Source of the DNA: an uncultured Anaerotruncus sp.
GTDB lineage: Bacteria > Bacillota > Clostridia > Oscillospirales > Ruminococcaceae
Length of the DNA: 59,732 nucleotides
Direction of reading: 5' to 3'
NCBI RefSeq assembly: GCF_902490045.1
Contig: NZ_CABUCJ010000001.1
Span: forward strand, 1 to 59,732
The number at the start of each line of letters is the position of its first letter. Position 1 is the stretch's first letter. Below, piece after piece: positions 31,963 through 44,367 of this stretch. The notes under the pieces were generated by a model. The model was not told where the DNA came from. It was given only the letters and a program-made list of their open reading frames with translations, and did no database searches. The translations under genes and the position numbers were made by a program.

Positions 31963-32334
31963 TCATTCCTTTACGCCTTTTGTTAAGGGAATTAAGAAGA
32001 GCAAGACAACAAGGCCAATCAGACCAATTACAACTCCCAGAATCATCTTACCCCAAACCATACTGAAACACATTCCAACGCCCAACGCCAAAGCGCCGAC
32101 AACGCCGACGATAACCGCAAAAACCGTTTTACCCGAAAACTCGATAGGCGCTTTGTGTTCCATTTTCCGCCATACGATCAGCGTAACAAGCCCAAGCAGA
32201 AGCCCGACGCACCCGAATACAATTCCCGGCTGAAATGCTCCCCACTCCGGGATGAGAGCCATACACATTCCGAGGGCGAATAAAACCCCGCTGACCGTTC
32301 CTAATACCATTGCGACAAAACTGCTTTTCTTCAT
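31963..32334 (-). CDS. small membrane protein of the TetR cassette
   Basis: 123 residues with four hydrophobic segments: MVLGTVSGVLFALGMCMAL, FGCVGLLLGLVTLIVW, FAVIVGVVGALALGVGMCFS and ILGVVIGLIGLVVLLFLI. The two halves resemble each other in pattern. It is the first gene of the three-gene minus-strand unit, divergent from tetR. GGAGGTAAATTAA lies upstream. Function unknown. Confidence 0.8.
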   Translation of the reverse strand: MKKSSFVAMVLGTVSGVLFALGMCMALIPEWGAFQPGIVFGCVGLLLGLVTLIVWRKMEHKAPIEFSGKTVFAVIVGVVGALALGVGMCFSMVWGKMILGVVIGLIGLVVLLFLIPLTKGVKE

Positions 32335-32359
32335 TTAATTTACCTCCACAATTTATTAA

Positions 32360-32396
32360 AACAACAGTTGTTGTTTCTGTATAAGTTTAGTATAAT
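32360..32396 (+). promoter_or_regulatory. tetR promoter and candidate TetR operator
   Basis: An inverted repeat AACAAC-A-GTTGTT (32360-32372) lies in the divergent region. It overlaps the -35 TTGTTG (32368-32373) of a promoter with -10 TATAAT (32391-32396), 17-bp spacer. The position suits autorepression and repression of the membrane genes. Confidence 0.65.
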
Positions 32397-32462
32397 GGTG
32401 GCTGGGAACAGAAACAATCATCAATTTGCAGACAAGTGTTGGAATAATAAAAGAGGGCTACC

Positions 32463-32996
32463 ATGAACACAAAAAACAATCGACGCCGGCGCGAATCCAT
32501 TGAACGCATTGAAAAGGTCTTTATTGAATTGCTGCAGACAAAGGAACTTCACGAAATAACCGTTTCGGACATTTGCAAGCGGTGTGAATTGAACCGCAGC
32601 ACTTTCTACGCGAACTATGTAGACATTTATGAACTTGCGGACAAAGTAAGAGTAGATTTGGAAAGAGAAGTAGATTTACTTTATGAAGCAGAGACAACGC
32701 AGAAGTTTAACAGCAATGATTATCTGAAACTGTTTCGCCACATCAGGGATAATCAACTGTTTTACTGCACCTACTTTAAGCTCGGCTATGATAATCAATT
32801 CAAGCTCAGGTATTATGACATTCATCAAGCAAAGCAAGATTTTGGTAATCGACATGTTGAATACCATATTGAGTTTTTCAGAAGTGGATTTAATGCGATT
32901 GTGAAAAAGTGGCTTGCAGGCGGGTGCAAAGAAACGCCGGAAGAAATGGACGAAATTATTCGTAGCGAATACCAAGGGCGTGTTGCATTACAATAG
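32463..32996 (+). CDS. TetR-family transcriptional regulator
   Basis: 177 residues. The N-terminal HTH is IEKVFIELLQTKELHEITV, then SDICKRCELNRSTFYANY, typical of TetR. The C-terminal part is the smaller TetR_C type found in Firmicutes, with several aromatic residues (LFYCTYFKLGYDNQ). It is divergent from the three membrane/small-protein genes and probably represses them through the inverted repeat in between. AT-rich like its neighbours. Confidence 0.9.
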   Translation: MNTKNNRRRRESIERIEKVFIELLQTKELHEITVSDICKRCELNRSTFYANYVDIYELADKVRVDLEREVDLLYEAETTQKFNSNDYLKLFRHIRDNQLFYCTYFKLGYDNQFKLRYYDIHQAKQDFGNRHVEYHIEFFRSGFNAIVKKWLAGGCKETPEEMDEIIRSEYQGRVALQ

Positions 32997-33115
32997 ACAC
33001 GATTTATGTTCATGCTCCCGACAGGTCAAGCGTTCAGAGGGAATAGCAGATTGACATTTCCTATGGCCTTGTGGGAATACTGCCCGCGTCTTTGCTCAAC
33101 AACCTACAAAACGGA

Positions 33116-33194
33116 GAAACGGCATAGCCGAAGCTACGCCGTTTCCCGAAAACATTCCGATGCTGTTTTATGAGGGCCGCCCTTTTGGCGGTCC
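33116..33194. terminator. two hairpins between convergent tetR and ntp operons
   Basis: A 13-bp stem with one mismatch pairs 33116-33128 with 33133-33145. A second, 8 bp long, pairs 33174-33181 with 33187-33194 and is followed by TATTTT on the plus strand. They lie after the tetR stop (32996) and the ntpD stop (33206) and can end both transcripts. The 33000-33115 stretch holds nothing else I can name. Confidence 0.6.
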
Positions 33195-33205
33195 TATTTT
33201 GTAGT

Positions 33206-33886
33206 TTAGGACTGAGTATAGGCCTGGCCTGTATGCTCCTTGTAGTGGTGCGCTTCCTCGAGCATCATGTCCTTGACCTTCATCAGGCGGATCTGGGTGC
33301 TGCGTTCGTTCTCGTCGAGCTTCATCGTGATGTACTTGATGTTCTCCCGCAGTTCGGGGATCACGACGTGTTCGAGCGCGTTGACGCGGCGTCGGGTCTT
33401 TTCGATCTCGGCCGCCATCAACTGGCAGGACTTCTCCACCTCGGCCAGCCGCAGCAGGTCGGGCAGGATGTCCGAGAGGGACTTGATCGCGCCGTCGAGG
33501 TCGGAGGAGGTGAAGGCGAAGCCGTAGGAATAGATGTTGTTTTCGTCGCCCGAGCGGGTCTTGTACGCGAAGACGGGGATTTCCACGCTCATGACGTTGC
33601 GTTCAGAAGCCTCGAGGTAGACCTCCTGCATCGGGGCCATCATCGCCACGTTGAGCACCTCGTCGTCCATGCCCGCGCGCGCCAGCACGAAATTTTTGTT
33701 GGCGGCGGCGATGCCCGCCTCCACAGTTTCGCGCAGGGCCTTGTTTTCCCGCACCAACTCGAGGAACTGGCGCATCAGCTCGTCGCGCTTATCCTTGAGG
33801 AGCTTGTGGCCGCGCGTGGCAGTGACCAGCTTTTTCTTGAGCCTGGTCAGCTCCATGCGGGTCGGGTTCACCTGTGTTTTAGCCAC
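33206..33886 (-). CDS. ntpD: V-type ATPase subunit D
   Basis: 226 residues, the central rotor stalk. The N-terminus [21 protein letters not shown] and [11 protein letters not shown] open the long antiparallel coiled coil, and the C-terminal helix carries [18 protein letters not shown]. Last gene of the ntp operon, 6 bp after ntpB. Confidence 0.96.
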   Translation of the reverse strand: MAKTQVNPTRMELTRLKKKLVTATRGHKLLKDKRDELMRQFLELVRENKALRETVEAGIAAANKNFVLARAGMDDEVLNVAMMAPMQEVYLEASERNVMSVEIPVFAYKTRSGDENNIYSYGFAFTSSDLDGAIKSLSDILPDLLRLAEVEKSCQLMAAEIEKTRRRVNALEHVVIPELRENIKYITMKLDENERSTQIRLMKVKDMMLEEAHHYKEHTGQAYTQS

Positions 33887-33892
33887 GGTGCA

Positions 33893-35272
33893 TCACCCCT
33901 CCTGCTGGCCGTAATACTGATCGAGGAACTTGTCGTCGATACGTTTCAGCTCGCTGCGCGGCAGGATGCGCAGCAGCTTCCAGCCGATGTCGAGGGTCTC
34001 CTCGATGTCGCGGTTGGCGTTGTAGCCCTGCGAGACGTACTCCTGCTCGAACGCCTCGGCGAATTTGGCGTAGAGCTTGTCGATATCGGTCAGCGCGGCC
34101 TCGCCGAGGATGACCATCAGCTCCTTCGCGTCCTTGCCGCGGGAATAGGCGGCGAACAGCTGGTTCATCGTGTTCGCGTGGTCGGCGCGGGTCTTGCCGG
34201 CGCCGATGCCCTTGTCCTTCAGACGGGAGAGGGAGGGCAGCACGTCGATCGGCGGGGTGACGCCCTTGCGGTAGAGCTCGCGCGACAGGATGATCTGTCC
34301 CTCGGTGATGTAGCCGGTGAGGTCGGGGATCGGGTGGGTCTTGTCGTCCTCGGGCATCGTCAGGATGGGGATCATCGTGATCGAGCCGGTCTTGCCCTTC
34401 TGCCGCCCGGCGCGCTCGTAGAGGGAGGCGAGGTCGGTGTACATGTAGCCGGGATAGCCGCGGCGTCCGGGGACCTCCTTGCGGGCCGCCGAAACCTCGC
34501 GCAGCGCGTCGGCGTAGTTGGTGATGTCGGTGAGGATGACCAGCACGTGCATGTTCTTCTCGAACGCGAGGTACTCGGCCGCGGTCAGCGCCATGCGCGG
34601 GGTCGCGATGCGCTCGACGGCGGGGTCGTTCGCGAGGTTGATGAAGAGCACGGCGCGGTCGAGCGCGCCCGTCTCGCGGAAGGATTCGATGAAGAAGTTG
34701 GACTCCTCAAACGTGATGCCCATCGCGGCGAAGACGACCGCGAACTGCTCGTCGGCGCCGCGCACCTTCGCCTGGCGCGCGATCTGCGCGGCAAGCTGGG
34801 CGTGAGGCAGGCCGGACGCCGAGAAGATCGGCAGCTTCTGGCCGCGGACCAGCGTGTTGAGCCCGTCGATCGCGGAGATGCCCGTCTGGATGAACTCCTG
34901 CGGGTAGCTGCGGGCGGCCGGGTTCATCGGCAGGCCGTTGATGTCCATGCGTTTTTCGGGCAGGATCTCCGGGCCGCCGTCGATCGGGCGGCCGAGGCCG
35001 TCGAAGACGCGGGAGAGCATATCCTCCGAGACGCCCAGCTCCATGCTGCGCCCGAGGAAGCGGACGCGGGAGTTGGAGAGGTTGATGCCGGTCGAGGACT
35101 CGAAGAGCTGGACCAGCGCGTCGCTGCCGTTGATCTCCAGCACCTTGCAGCGGCGCTTTTCGCCGCTGGCAAGCTCGATTTCACCCAGCTCGTTGAAGGT
35201 GACGCCCTCCACGCCGCGGACCAGCATCAGAGGTCCCGCGACCTCCTGTATGGTACGATATTCCTTCGGCAT
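33893..35272 (-). CDS. ntpB: V-type ATPase subunit B
   Basis: 459 residues. The non-catalytic nucleotide subunit has [20 protein letters not shown] where subunit A has its P-loop, and [20 protein letters not shown] near the interface. The start overlaps the ntpA stop as TAATG, so the two are coupled one-to-one. Full length. Confidence 0.97.
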   Translation of the reverse strand: MPKEYRTIQEVAGPLMLVRGVEGVTFNELGEIELASGEKRRCKVLEINGSDALVQLFESSTGINLSNSRVRFLGRSMELGVSEDMLSRVFDGLGRPIDGGPEILPEKRMDINGLPMNPAARSYPQEFIQTGISAIDGLNTLVRGQKLPIFSASGLPHAQLAAQIARQAKVRGADEQFAVVFAAMGITFEESNFFIESFRETGALDRAVLFINLANDPAVERIATPRMALTAAEYLAFEKNMHVLVILTDITNYADALREVSAARKEVPGRRGYPGYMYTDLASLYERAGRQKGKTGSITMIPILTMPEDDKTHPIPDLTGYITEGQIILSRELYRKGVTPPIDVLPSLSRLKDKGIGAGKTRADHANTMNQLFAAYSRGKDAKELMVILGEAALTDIDKLYAKFAEAFEQEYVSQGYNANRDIEETLDIGWKLLRILPRSELKRIDDKFLDQYYGQQEG

Positions 35273-37047
35273 TAGAACTCCTCCTTCTGTTTGGCCGCGA
35301 GCTCGGCGATCTCACTGGCGAGCTCCCGCTGGATCGACTCGTACTCCGGTCCGATCTGGTCGGGCAGGATGTACTTGAAGCGGCCGATCTGCTCGCGCAC
35401 CGGCAGGTTGACGAGGGAATCGACCGGGATGCCCTTGGAGAGGCCCTCGACCGCCGCGTCGTAATAGTCGAGCACAAGCTTCATCATCGTGAACTGCTTG
35501 GGCAGCGGGGTATAGGTGTCGACGTCGTGGAAGGAGTTCTGGTGCAGGAAGTCCTCGCGGATCGACCGCGCGGCCTCCAGCTTGATGCGGTCGGGCGCGG
35601 ACAGCGCGTCCATGCCGACGAGCTGGACGATCTCCTGCAGCTCCGATTCCTCCTGCAAAAGCAGCATCATCCGCTGGCGCAGGGAGGACCACTCGGACGC
35701 GACGTTCTCGTTGAACCATTTTTCGGTGGTATCCGTGTAAAGCGAATAACTTGTCAGCCAGTTGATGGCGGGGAAGTGGCGCTGGTAGGCAAGCTGCGCG
35801 TCGAGGCTCCAGAAGACCTTGACGATGCGCAGCGTCGCCTGCGAAACCGGCTCGGAGATGTCGCCGCCCGGAGGGGAGACGGCGCCGATCGCCGAGAGGG
35901 AGCCCTCGCGGCCTTCGGAGCCGAGCGTGATGACACGGCCGGCGCGCTCATAGAACTGCGCGAGGCGGCTGCCGAGGTAGGCGGGGTAGCCCTCCTCGCC
36001 GGGCATCTCCTCGAGGCGGCCGGACATCTCGCGCAGGGCTTCCGCCCAGCGGGAGGTCGAGTCGGCCATCAGCGCGACCGAATAACCCATGTCGCGGAAG
36101 TATTCGGCGATCGTGATGCCGGTGTAGATCGACGCCTCGCGCGCCGCGACGGGCATATCCGACGTGTTCGCGATCAGCACGGTGCGCTCCATCAGGCTGC
36201 GGCCCGTTTTCGGGTCCTTCAGCTCGGGGAACTCGTTGAGCACGTCGGTCATCTCGTTGCCGCGCTCGCCGCAGCCGATGTAGACGACGATGTCCGCCTC
36301 GGCCCATTTCGCCAGCTGGTGCTGGATGACCGTCTTGCCCGAGCCGAACGGCCCGGGAACGGCGGCCACGCCGCCCTTGGCGATGGGGAAGAGGGCGTCG
36401 ATGACGCGCTGGCCGGTGACCAGCGGCATGTCGGGGGAGAGTTTTTCCTTGTAGGGGCGCCCGCGGCGGACCGGCCAGCGCTGCATCAGCGTCAGCGGCT
36501 GTTCGGCCCCGTTGGCCGTCTCGATGACGGCGACCGTCTCTGTGATGGTATAGTCGCCCTCTTCGATCGATTTGATCGTGCCGACGACTCCCACGGGGGC
36601 CATGATCTTGTGCAGGACGATCTCCGTCTCCTGCACAGTGCCGATCACGTCGCCCGCGACGACCGCGTCGCCCTGGCGGACGGCGGGGGTGAAGTGCCAT
36701 TTCTTCTCCCGGTCGAGGGAGGGGACCTCGACGCCGCGCGCGAGCGAGTTGCCGATCTTCGCGCGGATTTCCTCCAGCGGGCGCTGGATGCCGTCGTAGA
36801 TATTCGAGATGAGGCCGGGGCCGAGCTCGACGCTCATCGGCACGCCGGTCGATTCCACCGGCTCGCCGGGGCCGAGGCCGGAGGTCTCCTCATAGACCTG
36901 GATCGACGCCTCGTCGCCGTGGATCTCGATGATCTCGCCGATGAGGCGCTGCCCGGAAACGCGCACCACGTCGAACATGTTGGCGTCGCGCATCCCCTCG
37001 GCGATGACCAGCGGGCCGGCCACCTTTTTGATCGTACCTTTGCTCAT
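35272..37047 (-). CDS. ntpA: V-type ATPase catalytic subunit A
   Basis: 591 residues. The P-loop GPFGSGKT lies near residue 235. The V/A-type non-homologous region after residue 115 is present, which separates it from F-type beta. Also visible are [15 protein letters not shown] and [19 protein letters not shown]. Drives ATP hydrolysis or synthesis in the A3B3 head. Confidence 0.97.
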   Translation of the reverse strand: MSKGTIKKVAGPLVIAEGMRDANMFDVVRVSGQRLIGEIIEIHGDEASIQVYEETSGLGPGEPVESTGVPMSVELGPGLISNIYDGIQRPLEEIRAKIGNSLARGVEVPSLDREKKWHFTPAVRQGDAVVAGDVIGTVQETEIVLHKIMAPVGVVGTIKSIEEGDYTITETVAVIETANGAEQPLTLMQRWPVRRGRPYKEKLSPDMPLVTGQRVIDALFPIAKGGVAAVPGPFGSGKTVIQHQLAKWAEADIVVYIGCGERGNEMTDVLNEFPELKDPKTGRSLMERTVLIANTSDMPVAAREASIYTGITIAEYFRDMGYSVALMADSTSRWAEALREMSGRLEEMPGEEGYPAYLGSRLAQFYERAGRVITLGSEGREGSLSAIGAVSPPGGDISEPVSQATLRIVKVFWSLDAQLAYQRHFPAINWLTSYSLYTDTTEKWFNENVASEWSSLRQRMMLLLQEESELQEIVQLVGMDALSAPDRIKLEAARSIREDFLHQNSFHDVDTYTPLPKQFTMMKLVLDYYDAAVEGLSKGIPVDSLVNLPVREQIGRFKYILPDQIGPEYESIQRELASEIAELAAKQKEEF

Positions 37048-37126
37048 AGCTTGCTTTCACCTGCTCTATTCCGGTTTCGGAGGCCCCGCCGCTGCGGGGT
37101 CCGCGAAAGCCCTATTTTGCCGGCGG

Positions 37127-37447
37127 TCAGTTGCCGCCGAAGATGATGTCGGAGCCAACTGCCTGCTCCACCGATTTTTTCACGTTCCGGATGCCCATGC
37201 CGGTGTTCCCCGAGACGCCGGGGATGGGGATGATGGCGGGGAGGCGCTGGGCGCGGTAGCGGTCGATCTCCGTTTCGAGCTGGGCGGCGAGCGCCTCGGT
37301 GACGTAGATCACCGCGTAATCGCCCTCCGCGAGCCTGCGGAGCTGCTTTGCGGCTTCGGCCGGGTCGGTGACCGGGAAGGTGTCCAGGCCGAGCGCCGCG
37401 AAACCGTAGATGCTGTCCCGGTCCCCCATGACTGCTGTCCTATACAT
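37127..37447 (-). CDS. ntpG: V-type ATPase subunit F
   Basis: 106 residues. MYRTAVMGDRDSIYGFAALG is the family start, so the first ATG is used although it overlaps ntpC by 8 bp. IIPIPGVSGNTGMG is conserved. Rotor subunit that binds D and the C subunit. Named NtpG in Enterococcus hirae nomenclature. Confidence 0.92.
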   Translation of the reverse strand: MYRTAVMGDRDSIYGFAALGLDTFPVTDPAEAAKQLRRLAEGDYAVIYVTEALAAQLETEIDRYRAQRLPAIIPIPGVSGNTGMGIRNVKKSVEQAVGSDIIFGGN

Positions 37448-38411
37448 ACATCTCCCTGATCCTTTCCCGGATCGACGCCTCCGGCAAATCGTTGAGCTTG
37501 CCGGAGAGGATGATCCGCACGCACTTGATCTCGTTTTCCCGCCCGAGGATATAGGCGGCGAGCGGCCCGATGCCGAACGCCTGGAACTGCTGCGGGCGGA
37601 TCGACTCGATGATCACGTTGTCGCACCACCGCTCGAACGCGGAGGGCGACTGCTCAAGCGCCGAGACGGCGGCCGCGTAGTCGGTCGCGGAGAGGTAGTC
37701 GCTGACGGCCTCGAGGCTGTCTGCGGCCGCGCGCGCGAGCTGGTAGACATCGAGCGACCGGCAGGGCGCCAGCGCGCGGCGGATGAACTCGAGGGGCTTG
37801 CCCGTTTTCTGGCAGCGCACGGCGGTCTTGATGTCCGCCGCCGCGACGGTGAGCTCGGCGTATTTGGCGATCAGATCGCTCTCGCTCTCCCGCCCGGCGC
37901 GCTCGATCGCCTCGAGCGCGGCGCGGTCGATGACGATGTCGCAGAGCTGGCCGTCCCGGGTCTGGGAGAGGGCGGTATACGCCTCCTCGGCGGGGGCGCG
38001 CATCGCCTCGGGCAGCAGGCCGAATTCCTTCTGGCGCACGGCGTCAAGAATCGCGCGATAATCGACCGTCCCGTGCGAAATAAAGATGCCGAAGTCCTCT
38101 TCGCCGGTGCAGACCAGCTTGACCGCGGCCTTGAGATTGTGGTAGTCGTTGGCGTAGAGGAAGACGTCGAAGACCGACATGTCCTCCACCAGCTCCCCGA
38201 TCAGGCTCCAGGTCTTCTCCCGCTCGGCCGCGAGCATGCGCTCGGCGCCGATGCCGGGCTCTCCGTCCCCCCAGCCGCGGTCGGCCAGCAGGCGCATGCA
38301 CTCGTCATGGCTCTTGGCCGCGAGCAGCTGTTCGATCGCCTGCGAGTTGAGGAGAGAGAGCTCCTTGGAGCGGATACGCGCAACGGCATAGGTATATAAC
38401 GAATCGGACAT
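37440..38411 (-). CDS. ntpC: V-type ATPase subunit C (d)
   Basis: 323 residues, the funnel-shaped subunit joining the rotor stalk to the c-ring. YTYAVARIRSKELSLLNSQA is the typical N-terminus, and ANDYHNLKAAVKLVCTG is also characteristic. It overlaps ntpG and follows ntpE by 22 bp. Confidence 0.94.
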   Translation of the reverse strand: MSDSLYTYAVARIRSKELSLLNSQAIEQLLAAKSHDECMRLLADRGWGDGEPGIGAERMLAAEREKTWSLIGELVEDMSVFDVFLYANDYHNLKAAVKLVCTGEEDFGIFISHGTVDYRAILDAVRQKEFGLLPEAMRAPAEEAYTALSQTRDGQLCDIVIDRAALEAIERAGRESESDLIAKYAELTVAAADIKTAVRCQKTGKPLEFIRRALAPCRSLDVYQLARAAADSLEAVSDYLSATDYAAAVSALEQSPSAFERWCDNVIIESIRPQQFQAFGIGPLAAYILGRENEIKCVRIILSGKLNDLPEASIRERIREMYV

Positions 38412-38433
38412 TGCCTAACCTCCTTTGCGCGAT

Positions 38434-39018
38434 TTAAGAGAAGAGGAGCTCCTGGACCCGGTCCTGCAGCCGCTCGCGCGCCGCATAGAAGAGCGCCTCG
38501 ATCGAGCAGTTTTCCTCGATGCCGCCGTAGCTGAGCACGAAGCCGCCGTCGATGGCGCGGGTCTCCCGCGAGACGGTGAGCTTCCCGTTCGCGGATTTCG
38601 CGAGCGAGGTCTCGAAGCTGGCGGGCAGCCGCCCGAGGTCGGCGGGGGAGAAGAGCAGCTCGCCCTCCTGCGGGAGGGAAAACTTGCTGATCATTTTGAG
38701 GATCAGCGCGAAATAGTCGGAATCGGGGAGCTTGTAGATCGACTGGCGGGCGCTTTCAATCGCTTCGCCGATGATCTCCTGCTTGGCGGCGAGCACCGCC
38801 CGGCGCTGCGCCAGCTCGGCGGCGGATTTCGCGGCGGCCAGATGGTTCTGCACGTCGGTTTTCGATTTGGCCAGGATCGCGCCGGACTGCGCCTGCGCGT
38901 CCTCCGCCGCCTTCGCGGCGATCTGCCCGGCCTCCTCCTTCGCCTGTGCGATGACCGCGTCCGCGGCCTGCTGCGCCTCGTCCCGAATCTGCTGTACAAT
39001 TTTTTCTAGTCCGGTCAT
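38434..39018 (-). CDS. ntpE: V-type ATPase subunit E
   Basis: 194 residues. A long Ala/Gln/Glu-rich N-terminal helix (IVQQIRDEAQQAADAVIAQA) pairs with the NtpF-type subunit to form the peripheral stalk. The C-terminal globular part binds the head. Family length. Confidence 0.92.
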   Translation of the reverse strand: MTGLEKIVQQIRDEAQQAADAVIAQAKEEAGQIAAKAAEDAQAQSGAILAKSKTDVQNHLAAAKSAAELAQRRAVLAAKQEIIGEAIESARQSIYKLPDSDYFALILKMISKFSLPQEGELLFSPADLGRLPASFETSLAKSANGKLTVSRETRAIDGGFVLSYGGIEENCSIEALFYAARERLQDRVQELLFS

Positions 39019-39064
39019 AGCAGAATTCTCCTTACTTTGAAAGTGCGGAACATTCCGCCGGGGA

Positions 39065-41561
<2,497 letters not shown>

Positions 41562-41601
41562 GAAACGGATGCCTCCTTTTTCATGAAATTGGGCAGGGGG
41601 A

Positions 41602-41910
41602 TCAGATCAGCTCGGAGAGAATCAGGCGACGGACCTCGGCCCCCTTTGCATCCGCGCCGGCGCGCAGCGAGGCAATTTCCTTCTTGACGGATTCGAGCGC
41701 CTCGCTCTGCATCGCTTCGCCCAGTTGTTTTGCTTCGGCAAGCGCCGCGTCCGCCCGTGCTTTCGCCCCGGCGACCGCCTGGCCGACCGTTTCGGCAGCG
41801 TCGGCTTTCGCCCGCGCGAGAAGCTCCTCCCGTTGGCGCGCCGCCTCCTGCTCGATCTGTTCGGCCGCAAGTTCCGCATCGCGGACGGCCCGAATGGTCT
41901 CCTGTTCCAT
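41602..41910 (-). CDS. ntpF: V-type ATPase peripheral-stalk subunit (G/H type)
   Basis: 102 residues, almost one continuous Ala/Glu/Arg/Lys helix (ELAAEQIEQEAARQREELL) with heptad character, matching the E-subunit partner NtpF/AtpH. ATG 41910 follows GGTGGTGAT; the GTG five codons earlier overlaps that site. First gene of the operon, 115 bp after the promoter at 41997-42025. Confidence 0.85.
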   Translation of the reverse strand: MEQETIRAVRDAELAAEQIEQEAARQREELLARAKADAAETVGQAVAGAKARADAALAEAKQLGEAMQSEALESVKKEIASLRAGADAKGAEVRRLILSELI

Positions 41911-41996
41911 AGTATCACCACCCACTTATCTGATTTTACTGGATCCGTGTATGGAAGGCCCCATGGCCGGGTAAACGATGTTGGGATATCCTGTAT

Positions 41997-42025
41997 AGTA
42001 TACCGCCTTTTTTGGGAAGAATCAA
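41997..42025 (-). promoter_or_regulatory. ntp operon promoter
   Basis: On the minus strand TTGATT (42025-42020) and TATACT (42002-41997) are 17 bp apart, reading into the first ntp gene. Confidence 0.75.
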
Positions 42026-42426
42026 CAAAGCGCGGCCCGCTGAAGGAAATTTACGATAAATTTTTATTATCATTCCACAAATGGGGCCAAAGGCACATCA
42101 TCGGGGATTTTCCGGCCCTTTCGTTACATTATATAATAGAAAAGGGAAAAAGATACTGTTATTGTACTATATAAAGGCAACAGAATCAAGGTATAATTGG
42201 AAGTAATTTTGTGAAAAATAATAATTAATTATTTTGTGAGGACACAATGGAAGAAAAAGCCGTTTGGGGTTGAACGGAAAGGGAATCCGTAGTAAAATGG
42301 CGGTAGAAGGCGGCCTGCGTCAATCATAGCATTCCGCGCCGGGGCCGTAATTAGACAGATTTACCGGATTGTCGGAAAACGAGACGGTTTTCGCAATCTG
42401 TATGGACAGATCGGGGAGGAGACGGG
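42026..42426. other. AT-rich divergent intergenic region
   Basis: No gene recognised. It separates the ntp operon from the divergent surface-protein gene. It contains AT-rich tracts with TATAAT-like boxes at about 42130 and 42192 and a 14-bp palindrome, AATAATTAATTATT, near 42220-42235. None makes a complete promoter by eye. Confidence 0.4.
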
Positions 42427-44049
42427 ATGAACAGAGGCCGACGCAGAGGGCTCCGGTGGCTGGCCGCCGCGCTGGCCCTGCTGTTTGCGTGCGCGGGGCT
42501 GCCCGCTTTCGCAGAGGACGCGGCCGTGCCGGCCATTTCCCCGACGGAAAAGACGCTGGAAGAGGGGCGGAAGCTCACGGAGATCGCCTTTACCGCGAAG
42601 GACGGGGAGGTTACCCTGTCCGGCAGCTTTGCCTGGGCGTCCGGCGTACCCTTTGATCGGGCGCTCACGCGGGAGGATTCCGGGAATTACACGGTCATCT
42701 TCACTCCGGAGCCCGCGGAGCAGAACGAGAAAATCTATTCCGAGGCGCGGCAGGCGGTCGCGGTCACCGTGGAGCCGAAGGAATCCCCCGGCCCCGCCTA
42801 TGACACCGCGTCGGCGGTCACCGAGGCGGTCCGCGCCATTTCGGGCATGACGGACGACGAGGTCCGCCACATCGCCGAGGCGGTGCGCGCGTTGAGCGGC
42901 CGCGAGCAGGACAGGCTTTCCCGGTCGACGCTCGAAAAGCTCGACGCGGAGTACTGCAAACGGTTCGGATACACCCACGAAACGACGGTCGACGTGCGGG
43001 ACGACGGCGTTTCGAGCAACCGTATCCCGCGCGGCTCCCACGCCTACGGCGTGGCGGCGGCCACCGGGGGAAACCGCGTGGTGAAGCTCTACCAGCAGAA
43101 GCCGTCGGGCAGTTCGGTGCTTCAGTTCGAACTGGAGGTGGACGGCAGCTCCGCGTCGCTGCCCGCGCCGATCGTCGTATACGTCGCGCTTCCCGGCAAC
43201 ATCAGCAGTTCCCGCGATTACTATTTGAAAAGTCCGGACGGGGAGATTTCCGCGAGCGTTTCGCGCGACTACCTCGCTTTTACGACCAGCACCCTCGGCC
43301 GGTTCCGCCTCTATCGGGAGCGTTCCTCCAGCCGGGACGACGATGATGACGATGACGACTGGTACCGCTATCGTTCCCGGAATGACCGCCGGGATTACGT
43401 CGTCACCTCCTTTTGGGAGTCGGTGATCGACGCGGTGCACGATGCAAAGGAGGACGACCGCCTGCGCGTCAACATCGGGACCCGTACCGAGATCCCCGCC
43501 GACCTGCTGAGGGAGCTGAAAGGCCGCCGGGTCATGCTGGTGCTGCGGCCCACGCGCGGGGAGAGCGTTACGATCCGCGGGCAGGAGGTCGTTTCCATCC
43601 CCGCTTCGCGCGACTACTACACGATGAACAATCTGCTTTCCCTCTACGAGCGGGGGGACCGTTTCGACGATCCCGCGCCCGTTTCAAGCGCATCGGCCCC
43701 TGCCGTTCCCGCGGCGCCCGCCGTGACCCGGCCGCCGGCGGCTTACACTCCGACTGTTCCCGTCTATACGCCTCCGGCGGCCTCCTCCGATTCGTCGGAA
43801 CCTGCCGCGAGCGTCCTGCCCGAGCCTTCCGGGGAGGAGCCGCTTCCCGACGTTGAAATCGCGGCGGAGGAGGACGATCCGCCCGAGTCCTCTGCGGAGG
43901 AGCCGGCCAAACCGCAGGAACCGACCGGCGGCGCGGAAAACCCCTTCGGTCTAGCGGTCTTTGCGGCGGCCGCGGTGGCGGTTGCGGCGCTGCTCTCCTG
44001 TGTGCTGACGCTCGTTATCTGGGGGGCGCGGCGCAGGAGGGGAAGATAG
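42427..44049 (+). CDS. large cell-surface protein with C-terminal membrane anchor
   Basis: 540 residues. A signal peptide (MNRGRRRGLRWLAAALALLF, cleavage likely after PAFA) opens a long extracellular part. It includes an Ig/Cna-like start (TEKTLEEGRKLTEIAFTAKD), an eight-Asp run (DDDDDDDDW, near residue 303) flanked by Arg/Tyr/Ser, a Pro/Ala/Ser/Thr-rich stalk and an acidic stretch. One C-terminal membrane helix, LAVFAAAAVAVAALLSCVLT, is followed by ARRRRGR. There is no sortase LPxTG motif, so the anchor is the helix itself. The Asp run could bind Ca2+ or cationic polymers. The family is not recognised. Confidence 0.8.
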   Translation: MNRGRRRGLRWLAAALALLFACAGLPAFAEDAAVPAISPTEKTLEEGRKLTEIAFTAKDGEVTLSGSFAWASGVPFDRALTREDSGNYTVIFTPEPAEQNEKIYSEARQAVAVTVEPKESPGPAYDTASAVTEAVRAISGMTDDEVRHIAEAVRALSGREQDRLSRSTLEKLDAEYCKRFGYTHETTVDVRDDGVSSNRIPRGSHAYGVAAATGGNRVVKLYQQKPSGSSVLQFELEVDGSSASLPAPIVVYVALPGNISSSRDYYLKSPDGEISASVSRDYLAFTTSTLGRFRLYRERSSSRDDDDDDDDWYRYRSRNDRRDYVVTSFWESVIDAVHDAKEDDRLRVNIGTRTEIPADLLRELKGRRVMLVLRPTRGESVTIRGQEVVSIPASRDYYTMNNLLSLYERGDRFDDPAPVSSASAPAVPAAPAVTRPPAAYTPTVPVYTPPAASSDSSEPAASVLPEPSGEEPLPDVEIAAEEDDPPESSAEEPAKPQEPTGGAENPFGLAVFAAAAVAVAALLSCVLTLVIWGARRRRGR

Positions 44050-44059
44050 GCAAAAACAG

Positions 44060-44189
44060 TTGACTTTCCGCAAGTTTGTGTTATATTGAAGACAGAGTCC
44101 GGGGCACGGAATTAAAAATGACATCTTCACACCCTCACCCCCTATAGCATGGAGCGGTCCGCGCATCTGCGCGGGCCGCTCCGCTTTTT
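44060..44189 (+). other. short promoter-terminator unit after the surface-protein gene
   Basis: TTGACT (44060-44065) and TATATT (44082-44087), 16 bp apart, form a promoter 11 bp after the surface-protein stop. A terminator (44151-44164 with 44169-44182, then CTTTTTG) ends ~95 nt later. A 9-codon frame MTSSHPHPL starts at 44118 without a clear ribosome site. The terminator may simply serve the surface-protein gene, and the promoter may be chance. Confidence 0.4.
44151..44189 (+). terminator. terminator downstream of the surface-protein gene
   Basis: A 14-bp stem with one G-U pair, GGAGCGGTCCGCGC (44151-44164) with 44169-44182, has loop ATCT and a following TTTTT. Confidence 0.85.
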
Positions 44190-44274
44190 GTACGAAAAAG
44201 TAAGAGAAATGTAAGAAAACTGTTGCAAAATCGGTAAGAACCGTCCTGTATGATCTCTTTGTGTGAAATAGATG

Positions 44275-44303
44275 TTGACATTTTTTTAGCAATACTGTAT
44301 TAT
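44275..44303 (+). promoter_or_regulatory. promoter of the macAB-type exporter operon
   Basis: TTGACA (44275-44280) and TATTAT (44298-44303) are 17 bp apart, with a T-run in the spacer. It leaves a ~140-nt leader before the first gene. The leader contains a small hairpin, GACGCCCG with CGGGCGTC, near 44396-44412, and a possible 22-codon leader frame. Confidence 0.8.
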
Positions 44304-44367
44304 TGTACCGTTATGTTAATACAATAGGCGGAAATAATTTCACACGCCTGAATCCAGACGGCAGGGT

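Noticed and set aside
33170..35275. 701-codon plus-strand open frame
   Set aside because: It lies antisense to ntpD/ntpB, is rich in Arg/Ala/Glu/Val without motifs, and is explained by the high GC of the real genes.
35527..37146. 539-codon plus-strand open frame
   Set aside because: Antisense to ntpA; shadow of GC-rich codons.
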